Assembly: GCA_020627905.1 (NCBI GenBank)
Contig: JAHDFZ010000003.1
Location: 1 to 52,330 of the forward strand
Origin: Verrucomicrobiota bacterium
GTDB lineage: Bacteria; Verrucomicrobiota; Verrucomicrobiia; Verrucomicrobiales; DEV007
Reading direction: 5' to 3'
DNA length: 52,330 nucleotides
Below are positions 25,308 to 34,888 of this stretch, piece after piece; position 1 is the first letter of the stretch; each line of letters begins with the position of its first letter. The notes under the pieces were generated by a model. That model saw only the letters and a list, made by a program, of their open reading frames with translations, was not told the DNA's origin and did no database searches. A program made the position numbers and the translations under genes.

Positions 25308-25955
25308 ATGCTAGAACTACTCACCGAATCCATCGCCTCTTACAACCTGCCGCTCACCGTGCTGCTGGGCCTCGTGATTCTCTATTGGGTGATCTCAGCG
25401 ATCGGCGTGCTGGATCTGGAATTTGACTTTGATCTGGATGGCGATTTCTCGGTGGAGGCAGGTTCCGCTCTTGGAGCTCTGGGCGGCCTCCTTCGTTTCG
25501 TCAACGCAGATCGGGTTCCAACGATGATTGTCGCCACCGTCTTTGTCCTGTTTCTCTGGGGTATCGGCATGGCGCTCAGCCTCATTTTCAATGAAACTGG
25601 CTCCTATCTAACAGCAGGCATCCTCTTTCTGCCCAACTTCATCGTCAGCCTCGTCTGCACAAAGCTAGTGACCCTGCCCCTGAAGGGATTATTCACGAAA
25701 TTCCGACTGGAAGGCGAAATCCAGGAGCCGGTCGTCGGTCGCTCAGGCATCGTCAAGTCCGCACAGGTCGATGAAAGCTACGGCCAGGTAGAGGTCATCA
25801 CAGACTCCGCCCCTCTGCTGCTCAATGCACGAGTAACAGCAGGCTCCGGCCTCAGCCTCGCCAAAGGCACTCAGGTTCTCATTTTTGATCACGACCCAGA
25901 GCGTGATCTTTTCCTCGTCCGTGAAGACGATTCTAACTCCCACCCTACTACCTAA
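25308..25955 (+). CDS. yqiJ: YqiJ-like (NfeD-related) membrane protein with OB fold
   Basis: 215 residues, close to the length of E. coli YqiJ. There are three membrane segments (about 14-36, 68-92, 98-125), an acidic stretch after the first (DLEFDFDLDGDFSVEAG), and a C-terminal OB-fold half (VVGRSGIVKSAQVDESYGQVEV, GTQVLIFDHDPERDLFLV). Proteins of this group pair with flotillins and are thought to anchor or modulate them. The flotillin gene follows 10 bases later. The start has a strong ribosome binding site, GAGGGGG at 25299-25305, three bases before the ATG. Family and context agree; the molecular role is inferred. Confidence 0.82.
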   Translation: MLELLTESIASYNLPLTVLLGLVILYWVISAIGVLDLEFDFDLDGDFSVEAGSALGALGGLLRFVNADRVPTMIVATVFVLFLWGIGMALSLIFNETGSYLTAGILFLPNFIVSLVCTKLVTLPLKGLFTKFRLEGEIQEPVVGRSGIVKSAQVDESYGQVEVITDSAPLLLNARVTAGSGLSLAKGTQVLIFDHDPERDLFLVREDDSNSHPTT

Positions 25956-25965
25956 GACCCAACTC

Positions 25966-27924
25966 ATGCATATCAGTCCCTACCTATCGCAACTCCCTAT
26001 CGCCGACTCGCTCGGCTGGCTTGGCACAGTTTTCACCCTTGCCGCCATCGGACTGATCGTCCTGATGGTTATTACGATCGTCAACTGCTGGAAACGCGTC
26101 GAGCAAGGACAGGCACTGATCATCAACAAACCGAGCGGGACGCGCGTGAGTTTCCGCGGTGCGATCGTCATCCCAGTGATTCATAAGCACGAATATATGG
26201 ACATCTCGCTCAAGCGTATCGAGGTGGACCGCACGGGCACCAACGGACTGATCTGTAAGGACAACATGCGCGCCGATATCAAGGTGGCGTTCTTCGTTCG
26301 CGTAAACAACGTGGCCGATGACTGCCTGCGTGTCGCCCAATCGATCGGTTGTGATCGTGCTTCCTCTCCCCGTGAGATCGAAGGTCTCTTCGATGCCAAA
26401 TTTTCCGAAGCTCTCAAGACGGTTGGTAAACGCTTCGACTTCACAGAGCTCTACGAAGAGCGCGACACCTTCCGCGATGAGATCCTCAAGGTGATCGGCA
26501 CCGACCTCAACGGTTTCGTCCTCGATGACTGTGCCATCGACCACCTGGAGCAGACACCTCTGGAGTCCCTCGACCCTAACAATATCTTAGACTCCGAGGG
26601 TATTAAGAAAATCACCGACATCACCGCGCGCGAAGCGGCTCTCGCTAACCAGATCGAGCGCGAGAAGCAGAAAACCATCAAGCAGCAGGATGTAGAAGCT
26701 CAGGAAGCGATTCTCGAGCTGGAGCGTCAGCTGGCAGAAACCGAAGCTCGCCAGTCCCGTGAGGTGAAAGTCGTAGCTGTCCGTGAAAAAGCAGAAGCAG
26801 ACAAGGTAGCTGAGGAAGAGCGCTACAAGTCAGAGCAGGCTCGCATCAAAACAGAGGAGGAACTGGCGATCGCCGAGGAGAACAAACAGCGCCAGATCCT
26901 CATCGCTCTGCGCAATAAGGAGCGCTCCGACGTCGTCGAAATCGAGCGCGTAAAGCGCGAGCAGGAGATGGAATCCATCGAGCGCGAACGCCTGACAGCC
27001 CTCAAGGACATCGAGCGCGAGAAGGCGGTCGAAATCGAGCGCAAAGCGATTCAGGAAGTGATCAAAGAACGCGTCGCTGTTGAGAAAAACGTCGTGATCG
27101 AGCAGGAGAAGATCAAAGACACGGAAGCCTTCGCCGCTGCTGAGCGTGCCAAGGAAGTTGCCGTGACCAATGCCGCTGAGCAGGCGGAAGCAGATCTCAT
27201 CCTCCGCACGAAGGAAGCGGAAGCCTCCAAGACCGCTGCCGAGCTGAAGGCAGAGGAGGAATACTTCCAGACCTTACGGAATGCCGAGGCGTCCAAGAAA
27301 GCAGCCGAGCTGCGCGCAGAGGAGGTCATCGTCGAGGCGGAAGCTCGCGAAGCAGCTGCCGAGAAAGATGCCAAGGCGAAAATCGTCCTTGCTGACGGGG
27401 TGACCAGAGAAGCGGCGGCCGAAGGCCTCGGTGAAGCCGACGTCATCCGTGCTCAGGCGGTCGCAGAGGCCGAGGGCATCAAAGATAAGGCGGCAGCCAT
27501 GAAGCTCTTCAACGAAGCTGGTCAGGATCACGAGGAGTTCAAGCTCACGCTCGATAAGGAGAAGCAGGTGGAGCTGGCAGAGATCGACGTGCATCGTCAG
27601 GTGGCAGCGGAACAGGCGCGCGTGGTATCGGAAGCGCTCAAGTCGGCTAACATTGACATCGTGGGCGGTGAGACGGAGTTCTTTGATCGCATCACGAATG
27701 CCGTAACACGAGGCAAAGCTCTGGAGCGCACTGTCAGTAACAGCGACACCCTGGAACAGGTGCGGGAGGCTCTGCTGGCAGACGGCGGCAGCGGCACTCA
27801 AAATCTGCTGGAGCGTCTCGGCCTGGAGTCTGAGGACCTGAAAAATCTCAGCGCAGCCGCCCTCATGGCCAAACTAAGCGGTGGTGGAGATCTCCTGAAG
27901 AAGCTCGAAGGTAGCGAGTCCTAA
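25966..27924 (+). CDS. yqiK: Flotillin / YqiK-type SPFH (band 7) protein
   Basis: 652 residues from the ATG at 25966; the longer frame overlaps the yqiJ-like gene and would bury the N-terminus. A single membrane segment (about 17-41, GTVFTLAAIGLIVLMVITIV) is followed by the SPFH domain (VEQGQALIINKPSGTRVSF, LKRIEVDRTGTNGLICKDN, DIKVAFFVRVNNVADDCL). Then comes a very long Glu/Ala/Lys-rich coiled coil (about 220-560) and a C-terminal flotillin end (VVSEALKSANIDIVGGETEFFDRI). Flotillins oligomerise on the inner membrane and organise ordered lipid domains. It lies between the yqiJ-like gene (10 bases) and the AAA+ ATPase gene (36 bases). Confidence 0.93.
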   Translation: MHISPYLSQLPIADSLGWLGTVFTLAAIGLIVLMVITIVNCWKRVEQGQALIINKPSGTRVSFRGAIVIPVIHKHEYMDISLKRIEVDRTGTNGLICKDNMRADIKVAFFVRVNNVADDCLRVAQSIGCDRASSPREIEGLFDAKFSEALKTVGKRFDFTELYEERDTFRDEILKVIGTDLNGFVLDDCAIDHLEQTPLESLDPNNILDSEGIKKITDITAREAALANQIEREKQKTIKQQDVEAQEAILELERQLAETEARQSREVKVVAVREKAEADKVAEEERYKSEQARIKTEEELAIAEENKQRQILIALRNKERSDVVEIERVKREQEMESIERERLTALKDIEREKAVEIERKAIQEVIKERVAVEKNVVIEQEKIKDTEAFAAAERAKEVAVTNAAEQAEADLILRTKEAEASKTAAELKAEEEYFQTLRNAEASKKAAELRAEEVIVEAEAREAAAEKDAKAKIVLADGVTREAAAEGLGEADVIRAQAVAEAEGIKDKAAAMKLFNEAGQDHEEFKLTLDKEKQVELAEIDVHRQVAAEQARVVSEALKSANIDIVGGETEFFDRITNAVTRGKALERTVSNSDTLEQVREALLADGGSGTQNLLERLGLESEDLKNLSAAALMAKLSGGGDLLKKLEGSES

Positions 27925-27960
27925 GCGCTCCCGAGACCAGACCCACACTCCTCCATCCCT

Positions 27961-30900
27961 ATGTCTGAGGCACCCACTCTTGAGGGCGGCACTTATGAGG
28001 TCCTGCGCAAGCGCCTGTCTGATCAGGCAGGCGATCTGCGCAGCCGCGTGCAGAAGCTCAACGAGTCACGGCAGGAAACCTTCGGCTCTGTGGAGCCTGA
28101 GCTCATCGCGACCGACCGCGTCTCTACCCCACACCGCTGCACGGCGCGGGATATGGTATCGATCGGTGATGAGTGCTTCCTCTTCGGCTACAACATTCAG
28201 TTCGGCCTCAAAACGACGACGGAGGTAGCCGATGTCTTCTCCACCTATCGCTGGGATGGTGAGCAGAAGCACTTCCTGCCAGTAGAGCTGAAGCTCAAGG
28301 AGGCCAGCCGCTTCGATACCGACTTTCGCGAGCTGTTCCGCTTCTACAAGGATGCGGTCTTCGTAAAATTCCTCGTCATCGGGCCGCACCTCTACACAGC
28401 TTTTCGAATCGGGCGTGAGGTCACAGACCTCAAGGTATTTAAATTTCTTCTACTCGGTTCGGGTGAGCTGGAATATCTCGGAAATCGATTCGATCACGAA
28501 TACGTCTTCCCTGAGCAGCAGAGCTTCACCTGGGAGCGAGCGCATCGGGAAATGCAGCGCTCTGGGACAAACCCTCACATTTCCATCGATGACCGAGTTT
28601 TCGTGGAAACTGTCGGCGGCGACCTCACGATCAAGATCGAGGACAATACGGCAGACGGACTGGGTATTTATCGAGAGGACGTCACGGATCGGGACCAGTC
28701 GCTCGACGATGCTGAGATTTTCTACGCCTTCGTCGGCAGCCTTATTCTGCTGAAGATCCTTCCCTATCGGGAGGAGGATTATCGCTACCTCGTCTTCAAC
28801 GAAAAGACCAAACAGGTCACCCGTTGCGACGCCATCGACCATTCCTGCATTCTCCTGCCGGAGGATCACGGGATCATCTTCGCGAATGGCTATTTGCTGG
28901 ACACCGGTGACAGCAAAATCTTCGACACCAATCTCGATGGACTGGTATTCGAGCGCCGCGTCGCCAGCAGCAATGGCGAGGATTTCCTTTACGCGTTTTA
29001 CCACCGGCTCAGCGGGCACTACGTGCTCCTGCCCTACAACCTAATCACCCAGCAGGTGGATACGCCGATCATCTGTAACGGATTCTCTCTGTTCGAGGAT
29101 GGGACGCTGCTCTACTTCCGCTCAGAGGATGAACCTGCCAAGCACCACGCACTCCAGGTTTGGAACACTCCCTATCAGACACAGGAGGCCGTAGCCACAA
29201 CGGAGGAAGACCCCAGCTTTCTCGCCAAACTGGGCAACGCGGAGATCGTCCGCGCGCTGGCTGAGTGCCAGGAAATCCTCACCCTTACTCGTAAAGACGA
29301 CACCTTCGGCGACCTCTACATCTCTCTGGTGCGCCAATCGGGAGACGTGCTCGACCGATACTTCTGGATCGCAGACGAGAAAGCGCACAACCTCGCCGAA
29401 CCCCTGTCGGGAATCCAGGAAGCAGCGCAGTCTGCCCTCAATGAATTCGACAAAGTCACCCAGCTTCGCCAACGAGCGACGGAGGAACTCGCCCGACAGG
29501 AGGAGGCCAGCAAGGCTGTCATCTCGAAGGCTTCCTACGCCTCCTTCGACAGCATCGAGCAGTTCGTAGAACTCCTCAACGAATTGCGCACCTCTCGGGG
29601 GCAGGTGATCACGGCCCGGGAGCTCCGCTACATCGATACCGCGACACTTGACGCACTGGAGAAAGAACTGGAGGAATCGACCGACAGGATCTCGGGCAAG
29701 TGCGTCGACTTCCTGCTGCAGGAGCAGGCCCTGCAGCCATACGAAGAAAAGATTGCTGCCCTACAGGAGCAGATCGATTCCCTGAAAAAAGTTCAGGAGG
29801 CGAAGGCTCTCGAAGAAGAAATCGCAGCAGTGGGCACCGAGCTGGAGATGCTCATCGATGTCGTGAGCAACCTCAAGATTGAGGACGCTACAGAGACCAC
29901 CCGTATCATCGATGCGATCTCCGCTCTTTACGCTCAGATCAACCAATCACGAGCTGCTGTTAAGAACCGTCGTGAGGCACTGGCGCAGACAGAAGGAGCG
30001 GCTCAGTTCAGCGCTCAGCTCAAGCTGCTTCAGCAGTCCGTCGCCAGCTATCTGGATCTCATTGATTCACCCGAGGCAGCCGACGAATATCTGACGAAGG
30101 CGATGATCCAGCTGGAAGAGCTGGAGGGGCAGTTCGGCGATGTGTCCGACTTCCAGGATGAAATTGCTGATCGGCGTGACGAAATCTATTCCGCCTTCGA
30201 AGGCCGCAAACAGGCGCTCATCGAAGATCGCAACCGCCGGGTCGCCAATCTTACCAAATCCGCAGATCGCCTATTCACCGGCATCACCCATCGTCTGGAA
30301 AGCTTCGCCACCATCGAGGAAATCAATGGCTATCTGGCTGGTGATCTCATGGTGGAAAAGGTCCGAAACCTGGTGACCAACCTGGAGGAACTAGGTGACT
30401 CTACGAAAGCAGCTGACGTCAAAACCCGGCTGAAAACCGTCGGCGAGGATGCCATCCGTCAACTGAAGGATCGGAACGAACTCTACACGGATGGTGGAAA
30501 CGTCATTAAGCTAGGAAACCATGCCTTCACCGTCAATGAGCAGGAGCTGCAGCTCTCCATCATTCCACGGGACGGTCAGATGGCATTCCACTTGGGAGGG
30601 ACTGATTATTTCGAAACGATCGAAGCGGAGTCATTTGGGCAGTTTCGCGACCTCTGGGAGCAGCAGTATATCTCTGAAAGCCCTGACGTTTACCGATGCG
30701 AATACCTTGCCTACCTCTTTTACGAGCACGAGCGAGAGCAACCAGGAGATCAAACGATACCCCTTCTGGAGCGGGTCCAGGCATTCATGTCTCCACGTTA
30801 TGGCGAGGGTTACACGAAGGGAGTGCACGACAAGGATGCCGTGAGCATCCTTGAGACCTTTTTCCCGACTCTCGCAGCTGCGGATCTGCTTAGATTCGGT

Positions 30901-32883
30901 GCGGCGGATCGAGCCCTCGCGATCGTTTCCTTTCTCGATGCACAGTCTTCTCAGGAAGCGCAAGATCTGGCTCTGAAAGCTCGTGCCTCAGGTCTGGTAA
31001 GGTCGAAAACTGATGACCAATCCTCTGCTTCTCCCTATGAGCGCGAAGCCCTCAGCCTCATCGATTCTTTCTTGTCGCAACAAGCTGCCACCCGATTGTT
31101 TGATCATGCCAGCTCAGAGCAGGCTGCTACCTATTTAGTGGCTGAACTTGAGCGAGGCTCTTTCCCGGACGCAACCGGCGAAAGCTCTGAAGGGTGCAGT
31201 CTCAGCCTGACCGGCAGCCAGGCGCTTCACGACTTTCAAAGCTTTCTCACCAGCAAAAGGCTGAAAACCGCCCTCAAGGAAACAATCGACAGAACCGACT
31301 CCCGGCTTTTCCGTTTTCAGATCATTCTCGACAGTCTCTGTCAGGCCCTGTCATTCGATGCCACCGACTCGACCCTTCTGGAGGCAGCAGCTCACTACCT
31401 CCTCAGCATCGAGTCGGGGAAATCGCGGATGCTCGAAGTCGAAGTGCAAAGCGCCATCAAGCCGATGCTTGGATCGCATAGTCGCATCAGCCAGGAGGAC
31501 AGCGCTCTATCCTTTAACCTGCCGGAGTATTGCCAACGACTGCACGACTTCGCCTCTGTCACCGCACCGCGCTACGAGGCTTTCCACATCGAGCGCCATC
31601 GGCTGATCGAGGAAAAGCGCCGAGAGTTAAAGCTGCACGAATTCGAGCCGAAGGTCATGTCCGCCTTCGTTCGCAACCGTCTACTCAACGAGGTTTTCCT
31701 TCCGCTAATCGGTGACAATCTAGCGAAGCAGCTGGGAACAGCCGGCGATCAGTCGCGGACAGATCGGATGGGCATGCTGCTCCTGATCTCCCCTCCCGGC
31801 TACGGGAAAACCACTCTCATGGAATACGTAGGGAACCGCCTGGGGATGACTTTTGTGAAAGTCAACGGACCCGCCATCGGGCACGCCGTCACATCTCTCG
31901 ATCCCGGAGAAGCTCCTAACATGAGCGCTAGGGAAGAAATGGAGAAGCTCAACTTCTCTCTCGAAATGGGTGACAACATCCTGCTCTATCTCGATGACAT
32001 CCAGCATTGTAATCCGGAGTTCCTCCAGAAATTCATCTCTCTCTGCGATGCGCAGCGAAAGATCGAGGGTGTCTATCAGGGAGAAGCGCGAACCTATGAT
32101 CTGCGGGGCAAGCGCGTAGCAGTCGTCATGGCGGGTAACCCCTACACCGAGGCGGGTGGCAAATTTCAAATCCCTGACATGCTGGCCAACCGCGCCGACA
32201 CCTACAACCTGGGCGATATGATTGGCGGGCATAAAGAGGCCTTCGAAGCCTCCTACATTGAAAACTCTCTCACCTCGAACCAGACCCTTTCACGTCTCGC
32301 TGCCAACTCCCAGAAGGACGTCTATACCCTGATGGCAATGGCTGAGGACGGGACAGGCGATACCGGGGAACTGGAGGGCAACTACTCCCCAGAGGAAGTC
32401 GCCGATTGCGTGACAGTCCTGAAAAAGCTCTTCCGCGTGCGGGATGCCATCTCACGCGTGAACCAGGAATACATTCACTCAGCAGCACAGGCGGATGAAT
32501 ATCGGACCGAGCCAGCCTTTAAGCTGCAGGGATCCTATCGGAACATGAATCGGATCGCCGAGAAGGTGCTGCCTCTGATGACCGATGAGGAAGTGGATGA
32601 GCTCATCATGGATCACTATCAGAATGAGAGCCAGACCCTGGCCGCTGGAGCCGAAGCCAACCTGCTCAAGTTCCGCGAGATCCTCGGGGTGCTTAGCACC
32701 GAAGAGAACGAGCGCTGGAGCGAGATCAAAACCCTGTTCGCCCGAAATCAGCTGATGGCAGGTGGTGAAGATGATCCGGTTAGTCGTGTCGTCTCCGTTC
32801 TCGCAGGATTAAACGAGGCCTTGGGAGGGATCAAAGAAGAGGTTCGCAAAGCAGCCAATTCTACGATGGATCGCGAGGGATAG
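27961..32883 (+). CDS. Very large AAA+ ATPase of the DUF3686 'DNA repair ATPase' family
   Basis: 1640 residues. The N-terminal ~480 residues match the DUF3686 type (CTARDMVSIGDECFLFGYN, DVFSTYRWDGEQKHFLPVEL, VFVETVGGDLTIKIEDNT). Next is a long helical and coiled-coil region (about 490-870), a mixed middle region, and a C-terminal AAA+ module. This has Walker A PPGYGKTTLMEY (GYGKTT at 1280-1285), Walker B LLYLDDIQH (1341-1346), and a MoxR-like segment VVMAGNPYTEAGGKFQIPDM. There is no membrane segment or signal peptide. The 'DNA repair' name of the family has little direct support. Position directly after a flotillin suggests it works at flotillin-marked membrane. It is the last gene of the unit; a MITE-like repeat follows 11 bases on. 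Confidence 0.85.
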   Translation: MSEAPTLEGGTYEVLRKRLSDQAGDLRSRVQKLNESRQETFGSVEPELIATDRVSTPHRCTARDMVSIGDECFLFGYNIQFGLKTTTEVADVFSTYRWDGEQKHFLPVELKLKEASRFDTDFRELFRFYKDAVFVKFLVIGPHLYTAFRIGREVTDLKVFKFLLLGSGELEYLGNRFDHEYVFPEQQSFTWERAHREMQRSGTNPHISIDDRVFVETVGGDLTIKIEDNTADGLGIYREDVTDRDQSLDDAEIFYAFVGSLILLKILPYREEDYRYLVFNEKTKQVTRCDAIDHSCILLPEDHGIIFANGYLLDTGDSKIFDTNLDGLVFERRVASSNGEDFLYAFYHRLSGHYVLLPYNLITQQVDTPIICNGFSLFEDGTLLYFRSEDEPAKHHALQVWNTPYQTQEAVATTEEDPSFLAKLGNAEIVRALAECQEILTLTRKDDTFGDLYISLVRQSGDVLDRYFWIADEKAHNLAEPLSGIQEAAQSALNEFDKVTQLRQRATEELARQEEASKAVISKASYASFDSIEQFVELLNELRTSRGQVITARELRYIDTATLDALEKELEESTDRISGKCVDFLLQEQALQPYEEKIAALQEQIDSLKKVQEAKALEEEIAAVGTELEMLIDVVSNLKIEDATETTRIIDAISALYAQINQSRAAVKNRREALAQTEGAAQFSAQLKLLQQSVASYLDLIDSPEAADEYLTKAMIQLEELEGQFGDVSDFQDEIADRRDEIYSAFEGRKQALIEDRNRRVANLTKSADRLFTGITHRLESFATIEEINGYLAGDLMVEKVRNLVTNLEELGDSTKAADVKTRLKTVGEDAIRQLKDRNELYTDGGNVIKLGNHAFTVNEQELQLSIIPRDGQMAFHLGGTDYFETIEAESFGQFRDLWEQQYISESPDVYRCEYLAYLFYEHEREQPGDQTIPLLERVQAFMSPRYGEGYTKGVHDKDAVSILETFFPTLAAADLLRFGAADRALAIVSFLDAQSSQEAQDLALKARASGLVRSKTDDQSSASPYEREALSLIDSFLSQQAATRLFDHASSEQAATYLVAELERGSFPDATGESSEGCSLSLTGSQALHDFQSFLTSKRLKTALKETIDRTDSRLFRFQIILDSLCQALSFDATDSTLLEAAAHYLLSIESGKSRMLEVEVQSAIKPMLGSHSRISQEDSALSFNLPEYCQRLHDFASVTAPRYEAFHIERHRLIEEKRRELKLHEFEPKVMSAFVRNRLLNEVFLPLIGDNLAKQLGTAGDQSRTDRMGMLLLISPPGYGKTTLMEYVGNRLGMTFVKVNGPAIGHAVTSLDPGEAPNMSAREEMEKLNFSLEMGDNILLYLDDIQHCNPEFLQKFISLCDAQRKIEGVYQGEARTYDLRGKRVAVVMAGNPYTEAGGKFQIPDMLANRADTYNLGDMIGGHKEAFEASYIENSLTSNQTLSRLAANSQKDVYTLMAMAEDGTGDTGELEGNYSPEEVADCVTVLKKLFRVRDAISRVNQEYIHSAAQADEYRTEPAFKLQGSYRNMNRIAEKVLPLMTDEEVDELIMDHYQNESQTLAAGAEANLLKFREILGVLSTEENERWSEIKTLFARNQLMAGGEDDPVSRVVSVLAGLNEALGGIKEEVRKAANSTMDREG

Positions 32884-32894
32884 GCCAATAGCCA

Positions 32895-33109
32895 AGCCGG
32901 GGAGGCGGGAATTTATTCCCACGGGCAGAAGCCTTGAGCCGTTCCATCAAAGAGGGGTAGCGCAAATTTGAACGCAGTAAACACCCTGGTGAAAGACCTC
33001 CAGAGTCTGGCGCCACCTGCTGTCAATCATCTCCTCCTTGGCTACCCAGAGCGAATAGCCAGCAAGCGCCAGGCTTTCGCAATGGGAATAAATTCCCACC
33101 TCCCTGGCT
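32895..33109. repeat. MITE-like element with ~45-bp terminal inverted repeats
   Basis: The left end reads AGCCGGGGAGGCGGGAATT then TATTCCCA, and the right end is its inverted copy (AGCCAGGGAGGTGGGAATT then TATTCCCA read on the minus strand). Similarity continues inward through G...AAGCCT-G-GC, giving about 45 bp of imperfect terminal inverted repeats on a 215-base element. Each end also contains its own near-palindrome GGGAAT-TT-ATTCCC. The interior has no convincing ORF. It fills the gap between the convergent AAA+ ATPase and serA genes. No target-site duplication is evident. A bidirectional terminator built from the palindromes is a possible secondary role. Confidence 0.7.
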
Positions 33110-33160
33110 CGAATTGATCATGTCAGGAAGGCAGGCAATTTTTCTGAAGTCGGAGACCTG

Positions 33161-34765
33161 TCACAAAGAAACCGCTCGAATGCCAAGCACTCCGGGCACG
33201 CCTTCCAGCGCGGAGAGCACTTCGGCAGCAGGTGCCGAATCAAGATTGATAATGCTCAGAGCCTTGCCCTCGACAATACCGCGAGAAAGAGACATGCTGG
33301 CGATGTTGATCCCGGCATCACCGAGGATGCTGCCCACAGAACCGACGATACCCGGCGCATCGGTGTTCTCGACGAGGATCAGGTGACCGGTAGGAGAGGC
33401 ATCGATGTGATGCTGCTGCACCTTCACGATGCGTGCTTCAGCACCGAAAAAGGTTCCCGAGACGGAGGCTGTCTCTTTTCCGTTTCCTACCGTGACGGTC
33501 ATCAGCTCGGTGTATTCGGACTCATCGGCCGGGCGGGACTCGGTGACACGGACGCCACGCTCTTCCGCTAGCGCCGGGGCGTTCAGATAGTTGGCAGAGC
33601 CGGATGTCGCCCCGATATCGAGGAAGCCTTTGAGCGCGGAGCGAGTAATGAGAGTCGTGTCAATGTTGCTGACATTTCCCTCGTATTCGATGCGGAACAG
33701 ATCGGGCTGCTGAGGAGCCAACTGGCCTGCCAAAGCACCCAGCAGGCTCGCAATGTCGAGGTAACCACCGATCTCCCGCAGGGTGGACTCATCGAGGTTC
33801 GGCATGTTGACGGCATTGAGCACAGTGCCGTGGAGCAGTTGATCGCGAATGGCCTCGGCGATTTCGATCCCGACGTTTTCCTGAGCTTCCTCAGTAGAAG
33901 CACCCAGGTGCGGGGTGAAAACGACGTCCTCACGGCCAAGTAGTGGGTTGTCGGCAGCTGGAGGCTCCACTTCAAACACATCGAGGGCAACACCCGAGAT
34001 CTTCCCTGCATCGAGAGCCGCGAGAAGCGCTTCTTCGTCGATCAGGCCTCCGCGGGCACAGTTGACGATGCGGACACCCGGCTTCATCATGTCAAAACGC
34101 TCAGCATTGAGAATGTGAGTGGTCTCGGGTGTTTTCGGCATGTGCAAAGTGATGAAATCTGCCTGCTTAACGGCTTCCTCCACTGTTTCGCAGAGACCAA
34201 CACGCAGGGACTCTGCTTTCGCCTCTCCCAGGTAGGGGTCATAGGCGACGACCTTCATGCCGAAGCCCTGAGCGCGCTTGGCAAACTCTGCCCCGATGCG
34301 GCCCATGCCGAGGATGGCGAGTGTTTTGTTGTAAAGCTCCACCCCTTTGTAGGCTTTGCGGCCTTCTTTGAAACGATCTTCAACGACGGATCGATGAGCA
34401 TGAGGAATGTTTCTGGCCAAGGACATCATCAGAGTGAAGGCATGCTCTGCTGTAGAAATGGTATTTCCGCTGGGAGTGTTCATGACGACAACCCCATGCT
34501 GGGTAGCCACAGGGATGTCGATATTGTCAACCCCTACTCCAGCGCGCCCGATTGCCTTGAGGACGCCTGATCCGGCCTCGATCACAGGTGCTGTGATTTT
34601 CACACCTGATCGCACAATGATACCGGCATAGTTGGGAGCGAGATCGACGAGTTCTGACTCACTCAAGCCAAGTTTGACATCTACCTCGATACCTTCTGCT
34701 TCCTGGAGCAGTTCGATACCTTTTTCAGCGATGGGATCAGCGACTAATACGCGGTGGGCACTCAT
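33161..34765 (-). CDS. serA: D-3-phosphoglycerate dehydrogenase
   Basis: 534 residues, the long SerA form. The substrate and NAD domains show IVRSGVKITAPVIEAG, AIGRAGVGVDNIDIPVAT, LAILGMGRIGAEFAKRAQGFGM and the catalytic Arg-Glu-His set in NCARGGLIDEEAL, DVFEVEPP and FTPHLGAST. An allosteric substrate-binding domain follows (about 320-450), then a C-terminal ACT domain (HLILVENTDAPGIVGSVGSIL). It catalyses the first step of serine biosynthesis in the cytosol; the ACT domain usually senses serine. It is transcribed divergently from the BASS-family transporter. Confidence 0.96.
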   Translation of the reverse strand: MSAHRVLVADPIAEKGIELLQEAEGIEVDVKLGLSESELVDLAPNYAGIIVRSGVKITAPVIEAGSGVLKAIGRAGVGVDNIDIPVATQHGVVVMNTPSGNTISTAEHAFTLMMSLARNIPHAHRSVVEDRFKEGRKAYKGVELYNKTLAILGMGRIGAEFAKRAQGFGMKVVAYDPYLGEAKAESLRVGLCETVEEAVKQADFITLHMPKTPETTHILNAERFDMMKPGVRIVNCARGGLIDEEALLAALDAGKISGVALDVFEVEPPAADNPLLGREDVVFTPHLGASTEEAQENVGIEIAEAIRDQLLHGTVLNAVNMPNLDESTLREIGGYLDIASLLGALAGQLAPQQPDLFRIEYEGNVSNIDTTLITRSALKGFLDIGATSGSANYLNAPALAEERGVRVTESRPADESEYTELMTVTVGNGKETASVSGTFFGAEARIVKVQQHHIDASPTGHLILVENTDAPGIVGSVGSILGDAGINIASMSLSRGIVEGKALSIINLDSAPAAEVLSALEGVPGVLGIRAVSL

Positions 34766-34888
34766 GAAATTTCTTTGATGTAAAGGGCCGGGAAACTCGA
34801 ACAGCTTGCACGTTTGGCAAGCTGGAAATCGGCTCTAGAATCGCTGAAAGCTTGCCTTTTTCTGCCGCATACGCTTTGAAATTTGGGT
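34766..34888. promoter_or_regulatory. Divergent intergenic region between serA and the BASS transporter
   Basis: 123 bases separate the two divergent start codons, so promoters for both must be here. A repeated GCTTGC/GCAAGC (about 34805-34825) forms a short inverted pair, CTTGCACGTTTGGCAAG-like, which may be an operator. No promoter boxes can be assigned with confidence by eye. Confidence 0.35.
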
